This document shows positions 22,531 to 36,201 of a DNA stretch of 64,000 bases, piece by piece. Under the pieces are notes generated by a model. The model was not told where the DNA came from. It saw nothing but the letters and a program-made list of their open reading frames with translations, and made no database searches. Both the position numbers and the translations under genes were made by a program. Source of the stretch: Luscinia megarhynchos (taxonomy: Eukaryota > Chordata > Aves > Passeriformes > Turdidae); contig JAPFBE010000002.1 in the NCBI GenBank assembly GCA_034336665.1, positions 75,891,405 through 75,955,404 of the forward strand, written 5' to 3'. Every line of letters starts with the position of its first letter. Positions within the stretch are counted from its first letter, which is position 1.

Positions 22531-25500
22531 ACATTTTGAATTTTCTCGCACTTCTCCTTACCATGAGGTCCTGTATTACTTCACTAAATAAATGTATTCT
22601 TTACTTTAAAATAACTAAGTTTTAACCTGTAATTTATGGAGTCATTACTTTCAGATAAAGAATGGGTTCATGTAGAGTACTGAACTCTATAGGGCCTATG
22701 AGACACATACTTCAATTCTATTTTTGTCATATTAAAGACTTGAATTATGTTTTATTAACTCTTAAATCTATCAATTTCTTGTCCATTTCTTATATAAGTT
22801 ATGCTAACCAGTAAATCCCCAATTTTGCTTCTTCTGAATGTTTTGTCTTTCAGATAAAATACCTAAGTAGTCACTGGAATTCAGATTGAGAAAGTGAGAA
22901 TGTGTCTCCAGGCTGATGCTTTTTAGAAAGAAGAGGCCTCTGTTCCTAAACATAATGAATATCCAATTATTTATACAAAACAGAAAAGACTAGCCATGGG
23001 CAATAAGGAGACTTTCTCCCTTGGTTTCCCAATGTTTTTTTAGGCTGTTGGCCTCCTGGGAAGTGAAAACTTGAGTTTGAACACTAGAGTAAGAAAATTC
23101 AGTTGGAGTACTCTTACTTGTAAGTAGTTGATAAAAAAGGAGTGTAAAATTTCTTTTCATCCTCTTCTGGCTGCTTTGTGAATATGGCCTTATATTTTTC
23201 TCTAAATTTCTTAGAAAACCTGAAAAGAAACATAGTGTTTTGTATCTGAAAGAGTTGACTGTTTCACTTTACTTATATTTGTTTAGTTGTGGGGGGAAAT
23301 GGCAGTGAAATGAAGGTTTATTTCTTTTGGCAAAAGATTTATAAATAAAAGCAGTTTATTTCCCACAATTGAGAGTAAAGGGGGATGTTTTGTTTTGGCT
23401 TGTTTGCCTGCTGAAATGAAAAATCCATTTATACGTGGTTACAAACAACTGATTTCTATTTCTTAGTCCAGCTTCTTGATTTTTGTATAAATACTTAATA
23501 TGTTGAATTGGATTAAATACTTCTCAGACTAAATACCTAGGAAAACATACAAAGAGTGATTCAGGGCTGTCGATGCAGTCACATCTGTCAGGAACTCCAT
23601 GCACCTATGGATTTATATCTGTTAGTTACACTATTGCAAGAGTTATATTTTAGTCACCATCTTTTAAAGTCTAGGATCACCAACAAGAACATTTTAAGGA
23701 CAAAATCTGGTTGTATTATTGAATAAAATTTAATGGACTAGGGTTTCTATATGACCTTATAGTCCTGAATTAACAAGGAAGAAGATGCTCCCAAAAATAG
23801 CTATGGAATAGTCTGCTCTTATATGTATTTAACAGGCATGTATATAAGTAAAATTTGTTGATTTATTAACAATAATATTTGTGATGTAAAAGAATCTTTG
23901 ACTCATGCTAATTTACATACTGAGAATGCTCCCAAAACTGCATAGTTTTATTTCAATATCTAGTTACTACTGTTTGAGGAAAAGATTAAAAAAAAATTTA
24001 GATAACCATATGAGAGTATCAGGAAATCGTTATATTGCACTATAATCATTTATTTCAAAAGCTGTTTTACCTTTCCACAATCATGGAAAATGAAACTAAC
24101 AACTAGATGTTGCCTTGTAATGAAAACACTTACCAACTTGTCATAAACAATTTGGATTTACCCCTCAGAGAGTAATGACTCATTATATTCTTGTAGAGGC
24201 TTTTCATCTAAAGTAGTAGGACCCACTTTACAATAAATCGAATAAACAATCCTTAAGTATAAGGTAATCTGTTGGTTTTTTTTCTTGAAGACCTGATAAA
24301 TCAACCTTTTTTCAGCATGTAAAAAAATATTCTTTTCAGAATCTCTCCTGAGGAAAACAACTAGAAAATTATGATTGCATGAATGTGACAAAATTGAATC
24401 TGTTTTTTCAGATTTATCACAGAGTAGTAATCTTTAGTTACCAGTCATTAAAATGCCTGAGCACTTGCAGATCACCAAAATATGGCTTATGGCCTTGGAC
24501 TACGTACTAATAACTGGCTTTTTTTTTTTTATTACTTTATTGAAAGCCCAGGATTAACATTGTTTTTTACAGTTTCCTTGCATTGCCTTTGAAGAAAAAA
24601 TTAGACTTCCACAAAAGCCTTAATTAGTGTTCTGCATTTTAAAATGTCATTTTAATTGTTTTAAAATATATGCAGCATAATTTCAGACTTTTTTTTTTCT
24701 TACATTCTTGTTTATTTATTTCAAAGGTTATTAACTTCAGAGTTAATAGCATTTGGTATATGTTTTGCAGCATTTAAAACATCACAAGGGAGACCGTAAA
24801 ACAGGCAAAGTTTCATTTAAGACTGATTTTTCTGCACCTGCAAAAAAGGTTTATGATTTGCATATTAGCTTGGTAAAGGAGGAGCAAAAGTACTATAGTT
24901 TCCTATGGATATTAATTCTTTCTAGGAGCTGCAACAGCTGGAACCCCACCCTGGATGCAAGTGCAAAATGTTGCCATCTACATAAAACCCAATGCCAGTT
25001 TTAGCCTAAGCAATCAAAGTCAACTATTCTATAAAGGAAAAAGAAAAGCAATATTCCTTGACAATGTAAGTCCCTAGAAGTTATTGACTGAAATCAATGA
25101 GTGCTGTAATGGTTCTGTTGCACAAAGATACAGAGATTTTTTTTTACTGCCATCCCAACTGCCAGCATTATTAAGCTGGATAATTATATTAATTGCATAA
25201 AACTGTTGTAAAATGATGTGGTTCTATTGCTCCCTAGCTTTGCAAGTACCCTCTAACTTCATGAATACAAAACTGAGTAAAAAAAAAAACATATTTTTTG
25301 TAATTTCAGGCCATTTTCAAAAAAGACATTTAAGAGGTTATTGTGTACATTTCCATGAGGAAAAGGCTTTCCTTTCTCAGAATCCCAGGAGGTCTTTGGG
25401 AAAACAGATTCTGATTAAATATAACTGCCTTGTCTAGGGACAAATAGAGGAGCTTTACTTGTTGTGATAGAAAATTATGAGCCTGTATGTAGTGCCTGAA

Positions 25501-27454
25501 AAATGAAAACATATTTACATCTTCCTAAGGTTCCTGGATAATCTTTCGCCACAGCAAATCTCACGTGAGCCTCAAAGTTTCAATGAGCAGACAACCAGGA
25601 GACAATGTGTTCATGAAGAAAGGATATTTCAAAATATACTTTAGTAGTTTTTCTTGACTCTGTGCAAATAAAGTCAGAAATTCCCTTACACTTGTAGATG
25701 GAATGGAGCATTCAAAGAATGACTCAAAATGGGTTCTAAAATTTTATTCACTATAAAACTGAATTGTTCAATTTATTTTGAACAGGAAAATAGGAATCAA
25801 TTTTGTTCTATTTTAAGCTAGATTTCAGCTTCTAAGCATTTTCAGGTTTCTAGAACTTTCATTCATTATTTCAGGATGCATTAAGTTACATTTACTATAT
25901 AAGTCCAAGAAGTTTCTGGTTTCAGCACACTTGTTGCACTTTATTTGTCAAGCTCCTCCCTAGAGGAATTCAAGACGTCTTTTACTGATATGTTCCTGTA
26001 ATTCCCCTATTTTATCAATATCAGAGGTTTGAGTTCTAATCCTCTAGTGATTTGTAGCTAGAATATATCTTTTTTATTCATTAAAGCCTTTAAGAATGCT
26101 AACACTCTGAGACAGCATGTTTTGTTACACTTTGAGCAAAGTAAATGACTATATAAATTATCAGACAGAAAAAGTAGCAAATTATTTTTTCTTGCATCTT
26201 TTTAGCTTTCCATTTCAAAGATTGAGTCAAATATGGGTATTGAATTAGTTAAGTTTACAATACTTTTTTTGTGTGTGTGTGTGTAAAGGTACCTTTCTTT
26301 TAAAGAAGTTTTTTACTTTGGTGCTTACTATATAGATTTCAATCTTTCATAACACTCAGCATTTCTCAAAAATTCCTTTGAGGATCTCATATGATAGCTG
26401 AGCTCCTCTGAAAATCTACTGTTAAATATCAGCCAAGATTTATATACACACTTGAAATTCACCATTTCAGCAAACAGGTTTCAGAAGTCAGTTTATATGA
26501 ACTGATCTGGAATTAACCTCAGACAATTGATTGCCTGCTGACCATGGGTTGTTACTACTAGTTTTTGCACTTACATTGTAGTCAGCATCAGCTCAGCTAA
26601 ATTGACTGTAAAAATAGATCAAAGATAGGAACAGGATGGACATTGCCTTCTTCCCTTTTCTCATCCTAACAGCTTTTTTGCAATCTGTCACAACTATTGT
26701 GATTTTACTTCACTTAACATTCAACACTCATTGACTTGTCTCTTCTCCCTTCCCCTTCCTCTTCTCTCTTTTCTTCCTCTTCTCTCTTTTCTTCCTCTTA
26801 AAATGAATCAAAATAGGGAGAAGCAGAGATCCACATTTTGACAACTGCTTTCATATATATAAGACAAAGTCAGAAACATCCTGAGTATCAGCTTGCATCT
26901 TTTTTAAGAAAGAAATGAGGGAGGAAGGCAGGGAATTATGTCTTTGCAAATTTGAAGAGGTGGAGCCACAAGGATTCTACCTTATACACAAGACATTTAT
27001 AGAGGAAGTTTGATTCAAAAGCCATGGACATCAATAAAAAACATTCTGGGAACTAGCCTGAGTCCTCATTTCACAATCCATCCAGTTTATTGTATTTTCA
27101 CTTCTCTCAGTCAGCATTGTCCACTTGATTTTCAAAGTAAATTTTTAACATTTTTGGTTCATTTTCAAACCTCTTTATTAAGCAGCCAGCTTTCTGAAAA
27201 CCCTAACACTGTGTTTGGGTAAAATAAACTTTTCACAGGAAAATAATAAACTAAGCAATCTCTTTAGTCAGCAATACCAAGAAGTAAACAGAGGTTTAAT
27301 TGAGGAGATTGTAGAAGATTATGAATTAACTAATGATGGAAAATGTAGTCAATGTTATGAATGGGCAAGTTCTAGTTCTTGTATACCATGTTGAGTATTT
27401 AGAAAGTTTAAAAAATATAAAAAATATCAGGAAGGTAGGTTAAACTGTAATAAG
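22531..27454. other. Long AT-rich stretch without recognised genes
   Basis: Nothing identified as coding. A (GT)n of about seven units lies at 26271-26284. A pyrimidine-rich stretch at about 26738-26799 contains two perfect copies of an 18-bp unit (26758-26775 and 26776-26793). The remaining frames are short. Confidence 0.55.
26738..26799 (+). repeat. Pyrimidine tract with an 18-bp tandem duplication
   Basis: Almost entirely C and T. The unit CCTCTTCTCTCTTTTCTT occurs at 26758-26775 and again at 26776-26793, with a partial third copy (CCTCTT). Confidence 0.9.
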
Positions 27455-28030
27455 GGGTCTAATCCTGGGCTGCATCAGGAAGAGCAGGGTCAACAGGCAA
27501 GGGAGCTGATCCTGCATCTCTCTTCAGCCCTGATGACACCTCACTGGACTGGTGTGTCCAGTTCTGGCCTCTTCAGTACAAGAGATATCTGAAATTACTG
27601 CAATGTGCCCAGAAGAGGGCTGTGAAGGTGATTAAGGAACTGGAGTACCTCACTTAGGAGGAAAGGCTGAGGGATCTGGGCCCCTCTAACCTGGAGAAGG
27701 GATGACTGAGGGGGGACCTCATCAAAGTCTGTAAGTATCTGAAGGGAGTGTGCCAAGAGGATGGCTCTTCTCAGTGGTGCAGAAAAATAAGAGAAAAAGG
27801 AAATGGGCAGAAACTGATGCACAGGAAGTTCCACATGAATATGAAATTCTTTACTGTGCAGGTGATGGAGCACTGGAACAGATTGTGCAGAGAAGCTGTG
27901 TAGTCTCCCTCACTGGACATAGTCAAAAGTTGTTTGGATACAGTCCTGAGTGATGGAGACTGCTGGGAGGTTGGATCAGATGACCCACAGAGGTCCCGGC
28001 CAACCCAACCCCTTTGTGATTCTGTGAATA
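27455..28030 (+). mobile_element. CR1 3'-end fragment, about 575 bp
   Basis: 5'-truncated CR1. It shows TCCTGGGCTGCATCAGGAAG near the start, then CCTGGAGAAGGGATGACTGA, GTCTGTAAGTATCTGAAGGG, CTCTTCTCAGTGGTGC, GAGCACTGGAACAGATTGTG, and the terminal GAGGTCCCGGCCAACC followed by GTGATTCTGTGA at about 28015-28027. This corresponds to the last part of ORF2 plus the 3' UTR of a bird CR1. All frames are broken. It differs in subfamily from the copy at 1560-3175. It lies tail-to-tail with the next fragment. Confidence 0.92.
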
Positions 28031-28049
28031 TAGAATAAAGCATTCTATA

Positions 28050-28230
28050 AATCACAGAGTCATAGACTCATTAAGTTTGATAAACACCTCCAAGACCATC
28101 GAGCCCAGCTGTTGACCAGACACCATCATGTCAATTAAACTATAGCACTCAGTGCCATGTCCCATTGACTCATCAACTCTTCAGGTATGGTAACTCCACT
28201 ACCTCCCAGGGCAGCCCCTTCCAATGCCAA
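28050..28230 (-). mobile_element. CR1 3'-end fragment, minus strand
   Basis: Reverse-complement CR1 tail. It shows AATCACAGAGTCATAGACTC, a CTCCAAGACCATCGAGCCCA segment, then GGTAACTCCACTACCTCCCA and GGGCAGCCCCTTCCAATGCC ending at 28228. The tail type (related to ATCATCGAGTCCAACC ends) differs from the neighbouring plus-strand copy, so the pair represents two insertions, not one inverted duplication. Confidence 0.85.
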
Positions 28231-30649
28231 AACTTTAGTTATAACTGATGTAGCTGAAGTAAGTGACCTGCTTTGGAAAAAATATTTTGTTTCTAGCTTG
28301 TTTAACATCTGTAATTTGGTTATACATACCAAAATCCGAATATTCTCTGATAGTAGTTTGGAATACTAAATGTTGAAGGTGAGCATAATAACAGGTTTCT
28401 TGTCTGATAATGAACTTCTGCTGCAGTATAATTAACCTTTGACACAGATGGGAATTTTTAGTAGAAACAATTAATTGGAAATTATTCTCTTTTATAGGTC
28501 CTCACCCTTTAGCACAAGCTTCCACTGCCAGCATTTTATTGCTATGTTTTCTTGTTGAAAATTTTTGGGTTTTCTTTTTTCCTTTTGGGAGAAGACTGAA
28601 TAATTACAGTAGAGAAAAATATTAACATAAAAGAATCGAACATTCTTGAACATTCTTATGAGGGAGGAAAATTTTTCACCCAAGTTCAGTGTAAATCCAT
28701 TGCTTTCAAATTTCCACTTAAGGTTCATAATTCCTATTCATAAAAACTTATTTGGAATAAGGTAAGGTCTCAATTTAAAGTGACTTAACTCATCTTGATT
28801 AGGTTCATATGAAATTTCCCTAATTCCAGGAAATGTCTCATTCCAATTATGTCTCATTCCACAAACTGAAGATTTCACACAAGGAGTGAATCAGGAAAAT
28901 CAGCTGAAAAACAGCTATACCAGAGTAATCTCTCCCAAGGAGAAGCCTTAACACACTGGAAGGTTACCAGATTGAGTTGTTGGTAATGGATTCAAATTTA
29001 TTAAACAGTGAAGCCCAGCTCATTCCTTCCAAGATATAGGGCTTCATAGATCTGGTGAGAAAACAAAGCTTTCACAGCTATTTACAGGTATACCCTTTTT
29101 TTTGCAAACACTTTTTATGACTCCAGTGCATGAAGGTGTTGCTCCAGGGTGACTTACTCCATATTTCCTGCTCTATAGTAACTATATTTGTACATATGCT
29201 GGACAGGGGAAAAAGGAACGTAGCAGAAACTGAGATTTCTCTTGGTGATAATTGACTTCAAAATCCAAGCTAGCACATGCCAGATATTTTTAGACCCATA
29301 GCCAGCAACTGCACTGATGGTACTTCGTAATTTACCCATATATCTGGACCTCCAAAGTAGAACAAAACTTTAAATGGAACTGTAAATGTTTCTGTCTGAT
29401 TTTTAAAATTATTTTTAGATAAGGCTTTGGATTCCACTCTCATTTTCCATGGAATCTATTTATCTACTTTGTGCAAACTTACACTTTGATATCATTGAAC
29501 AGAAAACAAAAACAAAATAAACAAACAAAAAACCCAGCAGCAACAACAACAACAACAAACCCCACAACCACCCATGTTCAGCTAAAGTGTTTTCTAGACC
29601 TATGATCCAAATCAACTTTATCTCTCCAGGTTACTTCAGAAAATTTGCAATAATTCTTGAAATGGACAGAGGAGGGATTTATTAAGCAAACTTACATTTT
29701 TAGTTACCTGAAGTTTTCAAACAATGAAATATTGCAATTTGAGCAGAAGTGATAATTTTAGATTAAGTAAATTGATGCCAAGACCTCTGTTGTGGTGAAA
29801 TTGTTTGTTAAACTTGCTCTCTATGTAATTATAATCTGTTCTGGGCTGTAATCTCTTTTTAGGTATTAAAAACCATACTACAAAATAATCATCATGAGTA
29901 AAAGCCAGAAACTGTTCTATAGATGTTTTTAGAGCTGTAGGGGAAAAAAAAGTAAAAGAAATCCATGGTTAATCTCCATCTTGTTCACGTGTATTCTTAT
30001 TTCCCCTTTAATTCATATGTAGAAGCTTGTCATGGTAAAGTGTCTTTTTGATACAGTTTTTGCCTGAGGCTTCCTTAGCAATTGACTCATAATCAATCTG
30101 ATCTATTTTGCCAACATCACAGAGAACATATTCAAAAAGTCTTATTAGTGCAGGTTGAAAATATAGTTTTCTTTTAATGTGTTTTGTTTTTTTTAATTCA
30201 TCATTACTTGGTAATGCCCATTTGTGATGTATTGCAGACTCACACAATTAGTATATGACAGTTTGTCTTCACAGAAAAGAAAGAATTAGCTTCAAATCTA
30301 AAGGGAAGTTTTAGTTTCTCACAGGAAAAATGGTAATATAGCATTGATTTTTCTGACATAAAAATATAGGAGTTTGCTTATATAATTTGCTTATAAGACA
30401 CTGCTTTCTGAGCACTGAGGATATACTTCTTTTTGGATTTCAACAAGGCATGGACACCTAGGGCTAATCAAATAGTTTATTGAGCAAAGCAATGAGATAG
30501 TAGAAAATATGATAGCAATAAAATGGTAGAGAAGGTGATAATAATCTTATGACCTTTCTGATGTTGACAGAAACAATATAAGAGGTAATAGCAATCTGAC
30601 ATTCCTGGTGATGCTGGGAAAAGTGGTTGCTGCAGCATCACGAGTATTG
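28231..30649. other. AT-rich stretch with an A/C tract
   Basis: No gene recognised. An A/C-rich tract at about 29501-29573 includes a (CAA)n run. The open frames 28492-28728, 29154-29339 and 30008-30247 are short and unrecognised. Confidence 0.55.
29501..29573 (+). repeat. A/C-rich tract with (CAA)n
   Basis: Made of AAAC and AAAAAC words, then CAACAACAACAACAAC, then CCCCACAACCACCC. Same compositional class as 14606-14759. Confidence 0.88.
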
Positions 30650-30702
30650 GGTTTAGGGTTGGACTCAGTGATCTTAAAGGTGTTTTCCAATCTCTGGTTG
30701 AA
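30650..30702 (+). mobile_element. Very short CR1 3'-end fragment
   Basis: GGGTTGGACTCAGTGATCTT then AAAGGTGTTTTCCAATCTC is the diagnostic CR1 tail word pair. Only about 50 bases are recognisable. Confidence 0.6.
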
Positions 30703-33100
30703 CTTTCACACTAAACAGATCTCACCCATAGTGAGATGCATTGTCATTGTAGTCTTTAAAATTCAGCAGGGTTTTCTTTGATGTTAGCAAATCTATGAAT
30801 CATTTCTGCTGTCAGGTAAAGGACTGTTAAACATAAAAGTATGCTGCTTAATCTCAGCATTAAATAAGATTTGTAGGTGGTGTCATCCACCAGGATGCAC
30901 AGGCTTTGCCCTTACAGGTAACCAGCCAAATTCATCCACTCATCACTGAGTGTTGCTTTGAGCATGTTACCACACACTGACATAAGGAACAGTTTGAGAC
31001 AGCTACAATGCAGGTTATATGTGGTTCTTCATGCTAACACACAAGTCTTGACAACCAATGCCTTTGGTTATACTCTGCAAAAATTCTGCTCAAAGACACC
31101 ATCCTCTTTTAATGCCTTCTGCAGTGACCCAGTACACCAACTAACATAACAAGACACACTCTTCCAAGACATAAACTCCTTAAGAGTGTGCCTTTTCTCC
31201 TTTCTTTGCAATCATGGACATCATACTCCAAAATGATGTTAGATTCCTTGGCTGATAGTCTTTGGCAGGATGCAGCTGAGAGTGCTTGTGATAGCAAATT
31301 GAAAAGTGCAGCCAAATGTTCCTGGTGATCCAGCAAATATTTTTCTTTGCTCTTTTCTTTCCTTAGGCACTGCAGATGATCAGAATAATAGACCATCTGA
31401 GGGGATGCTGCTATACATGAAATAACACTGGGGAAATCCAAGTACATTATGAACAGCTATTACACTGCAAAGAAACAGACATATTTCAGGAATTACACGA
31501 CTTCAAGGCAATCTGAACTTTCTAGTTCCATAGAATATGCTAGAAAATATTGAACAGATTTGAATTCAGTCCTTAGGCCATCCTAGGCAGGAAATTGGGC
31601 TGAGGATTCTTGATAAAAATGAAATAAATTCAGAGCTAGATAAACTAGTGTCTAAATAGGGAGATCTGAAAATGAAACATGATCATAAAATGAAAGATAT
31701 TCTTTAAAAATAAACGTAGCTCAGCAAGGTAATTTTAAAATGGACACATAATTAAAAACATTATTAAGACACAATGAAAGAAGCCATTGAAAATTTAAAT
31801 TTATTTTATTTAACAGCTTATCAAAACTAAATTCTATTGTCTTCTTTAAGAATGAAAAAGGCTTTCTACATGGAAAATTACCACAAAGGAAATACTTCTT
31901 GGTATATTTTGTACTAGAAATATAAAAATTCCTTTACTTTGAATGATGGCATACTTTTGTAAACAATAGACTTGCACTGTATTGCATACCAAAGTGCACT
32001 GGGGCTTTGCAGGAAGACTTAAAGTATTGAACTTTATTAAAAAAGTTTATTTTGCAAGATTCTTAAAAGTGTGTGTGTTGTACTTGAAGCTGGTCATTTC
32101 CCACTGGTGACACTCCTGGCTATTCAGGATCCTTCATAAATGGAAGAATATTTTTCATTTGATGACATAAAGAGCTTTATTCCTTTTGGAATTTGTTAGA
32201 AACTAGGACAGAGGAAAGAGATGTTATTTGTTTGCAGTCTCAGTTTATATTGTATTTTGTTGATCTGGTGATAATAGATGGACACAAAGAACCCAGATGA
32301 TTTTGCAACTAAAGCCCATGTCACTTTGGAAGATGAAAAGAACTAAATAGAATGTTTAGCTAAGAACTGCATTATTTTTGCTGTTGAGCCCTTCACATGT
32401 TTAAGTTAGTACTGCAAAAAACTCAAACAAAAACCCCCAAACAAACAAACAAACAAACAAAAAAACCCCAAAGCAGCAAAAGAGGAATATCTCAGACTTT
32501 GGAGGAAGCAGAAATAAGATATGTGTTTTGGTATACCAATTTGAATTTTAAACATCAAAATATTATGTAGACACTAGTGAGAATTAAATCAGAAGATATT
32601 CTCCTACTGAAATCACTGGGTATGATAGTAGCTTCAGAGTATAATGTCCTGCATATTGACAATGCTTTTTTTTTGGCTGCTGCACATTTTATATTGACAT
32701 CAGACATGCTAATGCAATACTTGTAACTAAAGGAATTGGAAGAGGTCTTAATGCAGAGGAAAGTAACTTAACACATAGCAAAAGATTAAAACACATCGGG
32801 GGAGATCAACAACATGAACTTTCTGCAATGGACTGCATCTGATAAATATTTTCAAATGGCTTGTAGGAAGTGGCCTAAAAACATTTAAGAGAAAAGGTTA
32901 TCAGTATGTCACCTGAAGATATTTGATAATGCATACCTTCATATGAAAATTTTGAAGTTTTTCTCATTTAATTGTACATGTTCCCCTATGTTTTCTTATA
33001 TTGTTCTACTACTGGTCTTGCTGTATAAAAAGCAATACAAAGATGAGTGCTGGGCCAATCAGTACTGATTTGTATCTTCTGTGCATTTTAAAAGCATTTT
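30703..33100. other. AT-rich stretch; one minus-strand 112-codon frame
   Basis: The minus-strand frame 31109-31447 (112 codons, ATG directly after an in-frame stop a few codons upstream) is the longest frame here that is neither simple repeat nor CR1. I do not recognise it and it carries no motif that I can name, so it is most likely chance. An (AAAC)n tract lies at about 32411-32473. Confidence 0.4.
32411..32473 (+). repeat. (AAAC)n / A-C tract
   Basis: Six to seven CAAA units (32438-32465) between C-rich edges (ACCCCC and ACCCC). Confidence 0.92.
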
Positions 33101-33114
33101 GTGCAATATACTAC

Positions 33115-33170
33115 TGTACATAACATAAATAAAAGTCCAATAAACCACCATTTGTAAAGCCTGTGTTCAG
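33115..33170 (+). promoter_or_regulatory. Candidate polyadenylation site with Pumilio-type element
   Basis: TGTACATA (33115-33122) matches the PUF-protein consensus TGTANATA. It is followed by AATAAA at 33128-33133 and a second AATAAA at 33139-33144, then a TG-containing stretch (CTGTGTTCAG, 33161-33170). The order and spacing are those of a vertebrate mRNA 3' end. I found no coding exon upstream on this strand, so it could end a long 3' UTR, a non-coding RNA, or be chance in AT-rich DNA. Confidence 0.3.
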
Positions 33171-36158
33171 CGAATCTTAAGATTTGCAAACTAAGAAAAC
33201 AAATTATCAAGAGATTTGAATAACAAGTTACAATGTCTGCTACAAATGATAAAAAGGTTTCATACTATACATGTTCAAATATTCGCACCACTTAAAAGAA
33301 GTGGAATTATAAATAGACCAATTTAAAAAGCAGTAGTCAACCCCCCGCCTCCAAGACAGGTTTTTTCTAATTACATCAGGCAAAGATTGGTGTACAAACG
33401 GGAAATTCAGAAGTTGAGTCACAGCCACCCTTTAGCCTGTGTACATACACACCTATGGCAATGATGAGGTCGTGTGTCCTCTGACTTCACCAAGACTACT
33501 GACATTGCAGAGGAGAATTTCAGAGACTTCACTCTGTCACTGTTTAGTTGGGAATGACAGATTTGTCAGGAAATATATCAGGTCAACATTTCGTCCTTTT
33601 CTAATACTGACATAGGTACCAAATGGTTTTTTATTCCTTTGCAGATATTTTCTGCTGAACATAGCAACAGAGTCAGTGTCAGACCCTAAACTTATAAAGT
33701 GTTTTGTAGATAATCCTTCTGCAAAGAGAACCTGTAATTTCTGTTCTTACTTGTAGCATCTCTCATTTGCTAAACCTCTGTATCTTAAGGTGTAAGACTG
33801 CTGATGAATGCAAGCAGCCACCCTTCTTAATAGCATAATGTTCATGGCTTTTCAGGGCAGCAGTGTAACTAGTTTTGAAATGGATAGAGTGGCTGTTCAT
33901 AACTCAGTATGACATCTTTCCATCAGTGGGCATTAGCAGCTGCTTCCTGAAGAGGAATAAATGACATACATAAATGGAGAAAAAGAAAGTCTCCTAGTTA
34001 CCAGTGTTTTAAGGGTGATTATAAGTAACCAGAGTTTGTATTATTGTAATAAATCTTTCATGATGTACAGTGAGTAAGAAGGATCAAAGGGTGTGAGATT
34101 AATTCTTTCTGCTCATAGTATTTTATCACTCATATGCAGCAATTTTACACAGACAGAAATTACTGGTGAATAAAATTTTGAAAGTCATTATTAAAGCCAC
34201 TGAGAAAGACTGTAGGATAAGATTATCAAGGAATTTGAAGATAACATAAAAAACATCATGAAAAGTCATGCTTTCCAAACATCACTGTAGCAGTACATGT
34301 ATTTTTGAAACCAATTGCAGAAGCAAGTTTCATTATAAGAAAATCAGAACTATACACAAAGTTATAAAGCCGTGGCGGATTTTCACTTTTTCTACCCTTG
34401 ATTAAATTTCTCTATTATTGCTGCTAATTTTTATTCTCTCCCATATATCATGTTGCAGTATAAGTGATATTTACTTTGCAGAAATTTTTGTTCAACTAGA
34501 TGACTACTTTTTCTCCTTGTAGCTAAGTTGATTATGTTCTAAGTGCTATAAACTGCTGATATTTTTTGTACTGGGATGATATTTGTCACAAGTTCAAGCT
34601 AAAGAATAAGAGCTGCCATCAACTTTACAGCTACAACTTTACAGGAAATAATACTTCCTTCTCAAGTAGTTTGGTTTTTTTTTCTATGTTTATGATATTT
34701 TTGGGAGCACCCTGCTTGATTATCTTATTTCTTGCTCTTGTTCAATTCAAAAGTTGCATCTAGTTAACTTCTAATAACTTGAAGCAGTCTTTCATCTTGC
34801 TGTAATTTCATTAAAATTAGCGTTGATGAATAGTATCTGATAGAATGGTTTTGTCTTTTAACAGCTAAATATCTGCTCAGTGAAAAAAATCCTTTTCAAT
34901 GACATCAGGATTTGTTTCAGTTTTGAAGTGTTTATACTAATTATAACTAGTATTTCACCATTTAAAAAACACAGATGATTTATTTTGAGGATTTTTTTGC
35001 TTTTGCTTATGGATGGATTCCGAAAAAATTAATCTATTTTTCAATGGATTTCTGGTGAGTAATTAATAAATATTTCAGTTACTACTCTTTCCTGGTTAGG
35101 TTATTTTCTTTTTTTAAAATATATGAACTTAATAATTCTTTGAGGCATGCTTTGAAACCCCTTTTTTTTAGAAAGGAAATTATATTTGTATATTCTGATT
35201 TTAATTTTCTTCTTTGTGTTGTGCTATTTCATGAGCTAGTTAAATGTAGTTTATTCTGCTGATTGGAGAAAAAATGTTGAAATCTGCAGTGGTTTCTAGA
35301 TTTAAATGAGAGTTTTTCTCCATGCTGTTAGATATTTGTAATTTTTACAAGGCAGTTTTACGTATGAAATTATTAAATCTTCTATCAGCTATCTTTACTA
35401 CCTGAAATAAGTCTTATTTGTTTAGTAAAGCTTTTAAATAATTTCTTTAATGGAATGATATTGTGGCCAGGTAGAATTCTTATTCATTAAATTCTGTTCA
35501 CTGTATAATTTACTGGGAAAGGAAAGTGGAAATCTTACTTGCCAGTCATCATTTATTGAGAACAGCAAATCATCTTGTCAAAAGTTAGAGTTAATGGAAA
35601 GAGCACACTCAGGCACTATTACCAACAGATAAAAAAATAATGCAGTAAGTGCAAAATGCAAGAGTCTGAGTTTAACCAGAGCTCATCATTTAGTCTGCTT
35701 CTGCAGGTACAAAATTTGCCATGAAATTTCCAGTAGTGTGCATTCTCAAGCACTCGTAATGATGGGCTTAGAGGAGTGTTACAGCTCAGGAAAGACAGGC
35801 TTTGGTCTTGAGCTGGCACTTGTAGGACAAGGCAGGGAGCTACAGAGGAAATGTGGTGCTTGCAAAAGAAAGGGTGAAAGCCCTTTGGCTCGATCTGCCT
35901 TGAGATAAATACATTTCTGAAGTCTTTCCCTCTGAGAAATGAAGTGGTTCATGTTGTGTGGCCTTGATGCCAGCCTGCCTACACTGGGGTTTCTAGGTCA
36001 GCAGCATAAAGAAAGATTGAGAAGATGCTGGCTGTAGCTCACATTGATATTGTATGGCCTACTGACCCTCTGCTCCATCCAGTGTATTCTACCAGTCAGC
36101 AGTTCAAAATGAACAGTGCATTTCCATGGCTGGGGAAAGCAACGATTATCTGATAACC

Positions 36159-36201
36159 ATATATATATATATATATGTATATAACCAAGCATATATATAT
36201 A
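36159..36201 (+). repeat. (AT)n microsatellite, two runs
   Basis: A CATATATATATATATATATG-like run, then GTATATAACCAAGC, then ATATATATATATAACC. Self-complementary and able to form a cruciform. Confidence 0.9.

Noticed and set aside
30958..31149. Small plus-strand protein of 63 codons
   Set aside because: Short, no motif, and it overlaps the antisense frame at 31109-31447. It is indistinguishable from chance.
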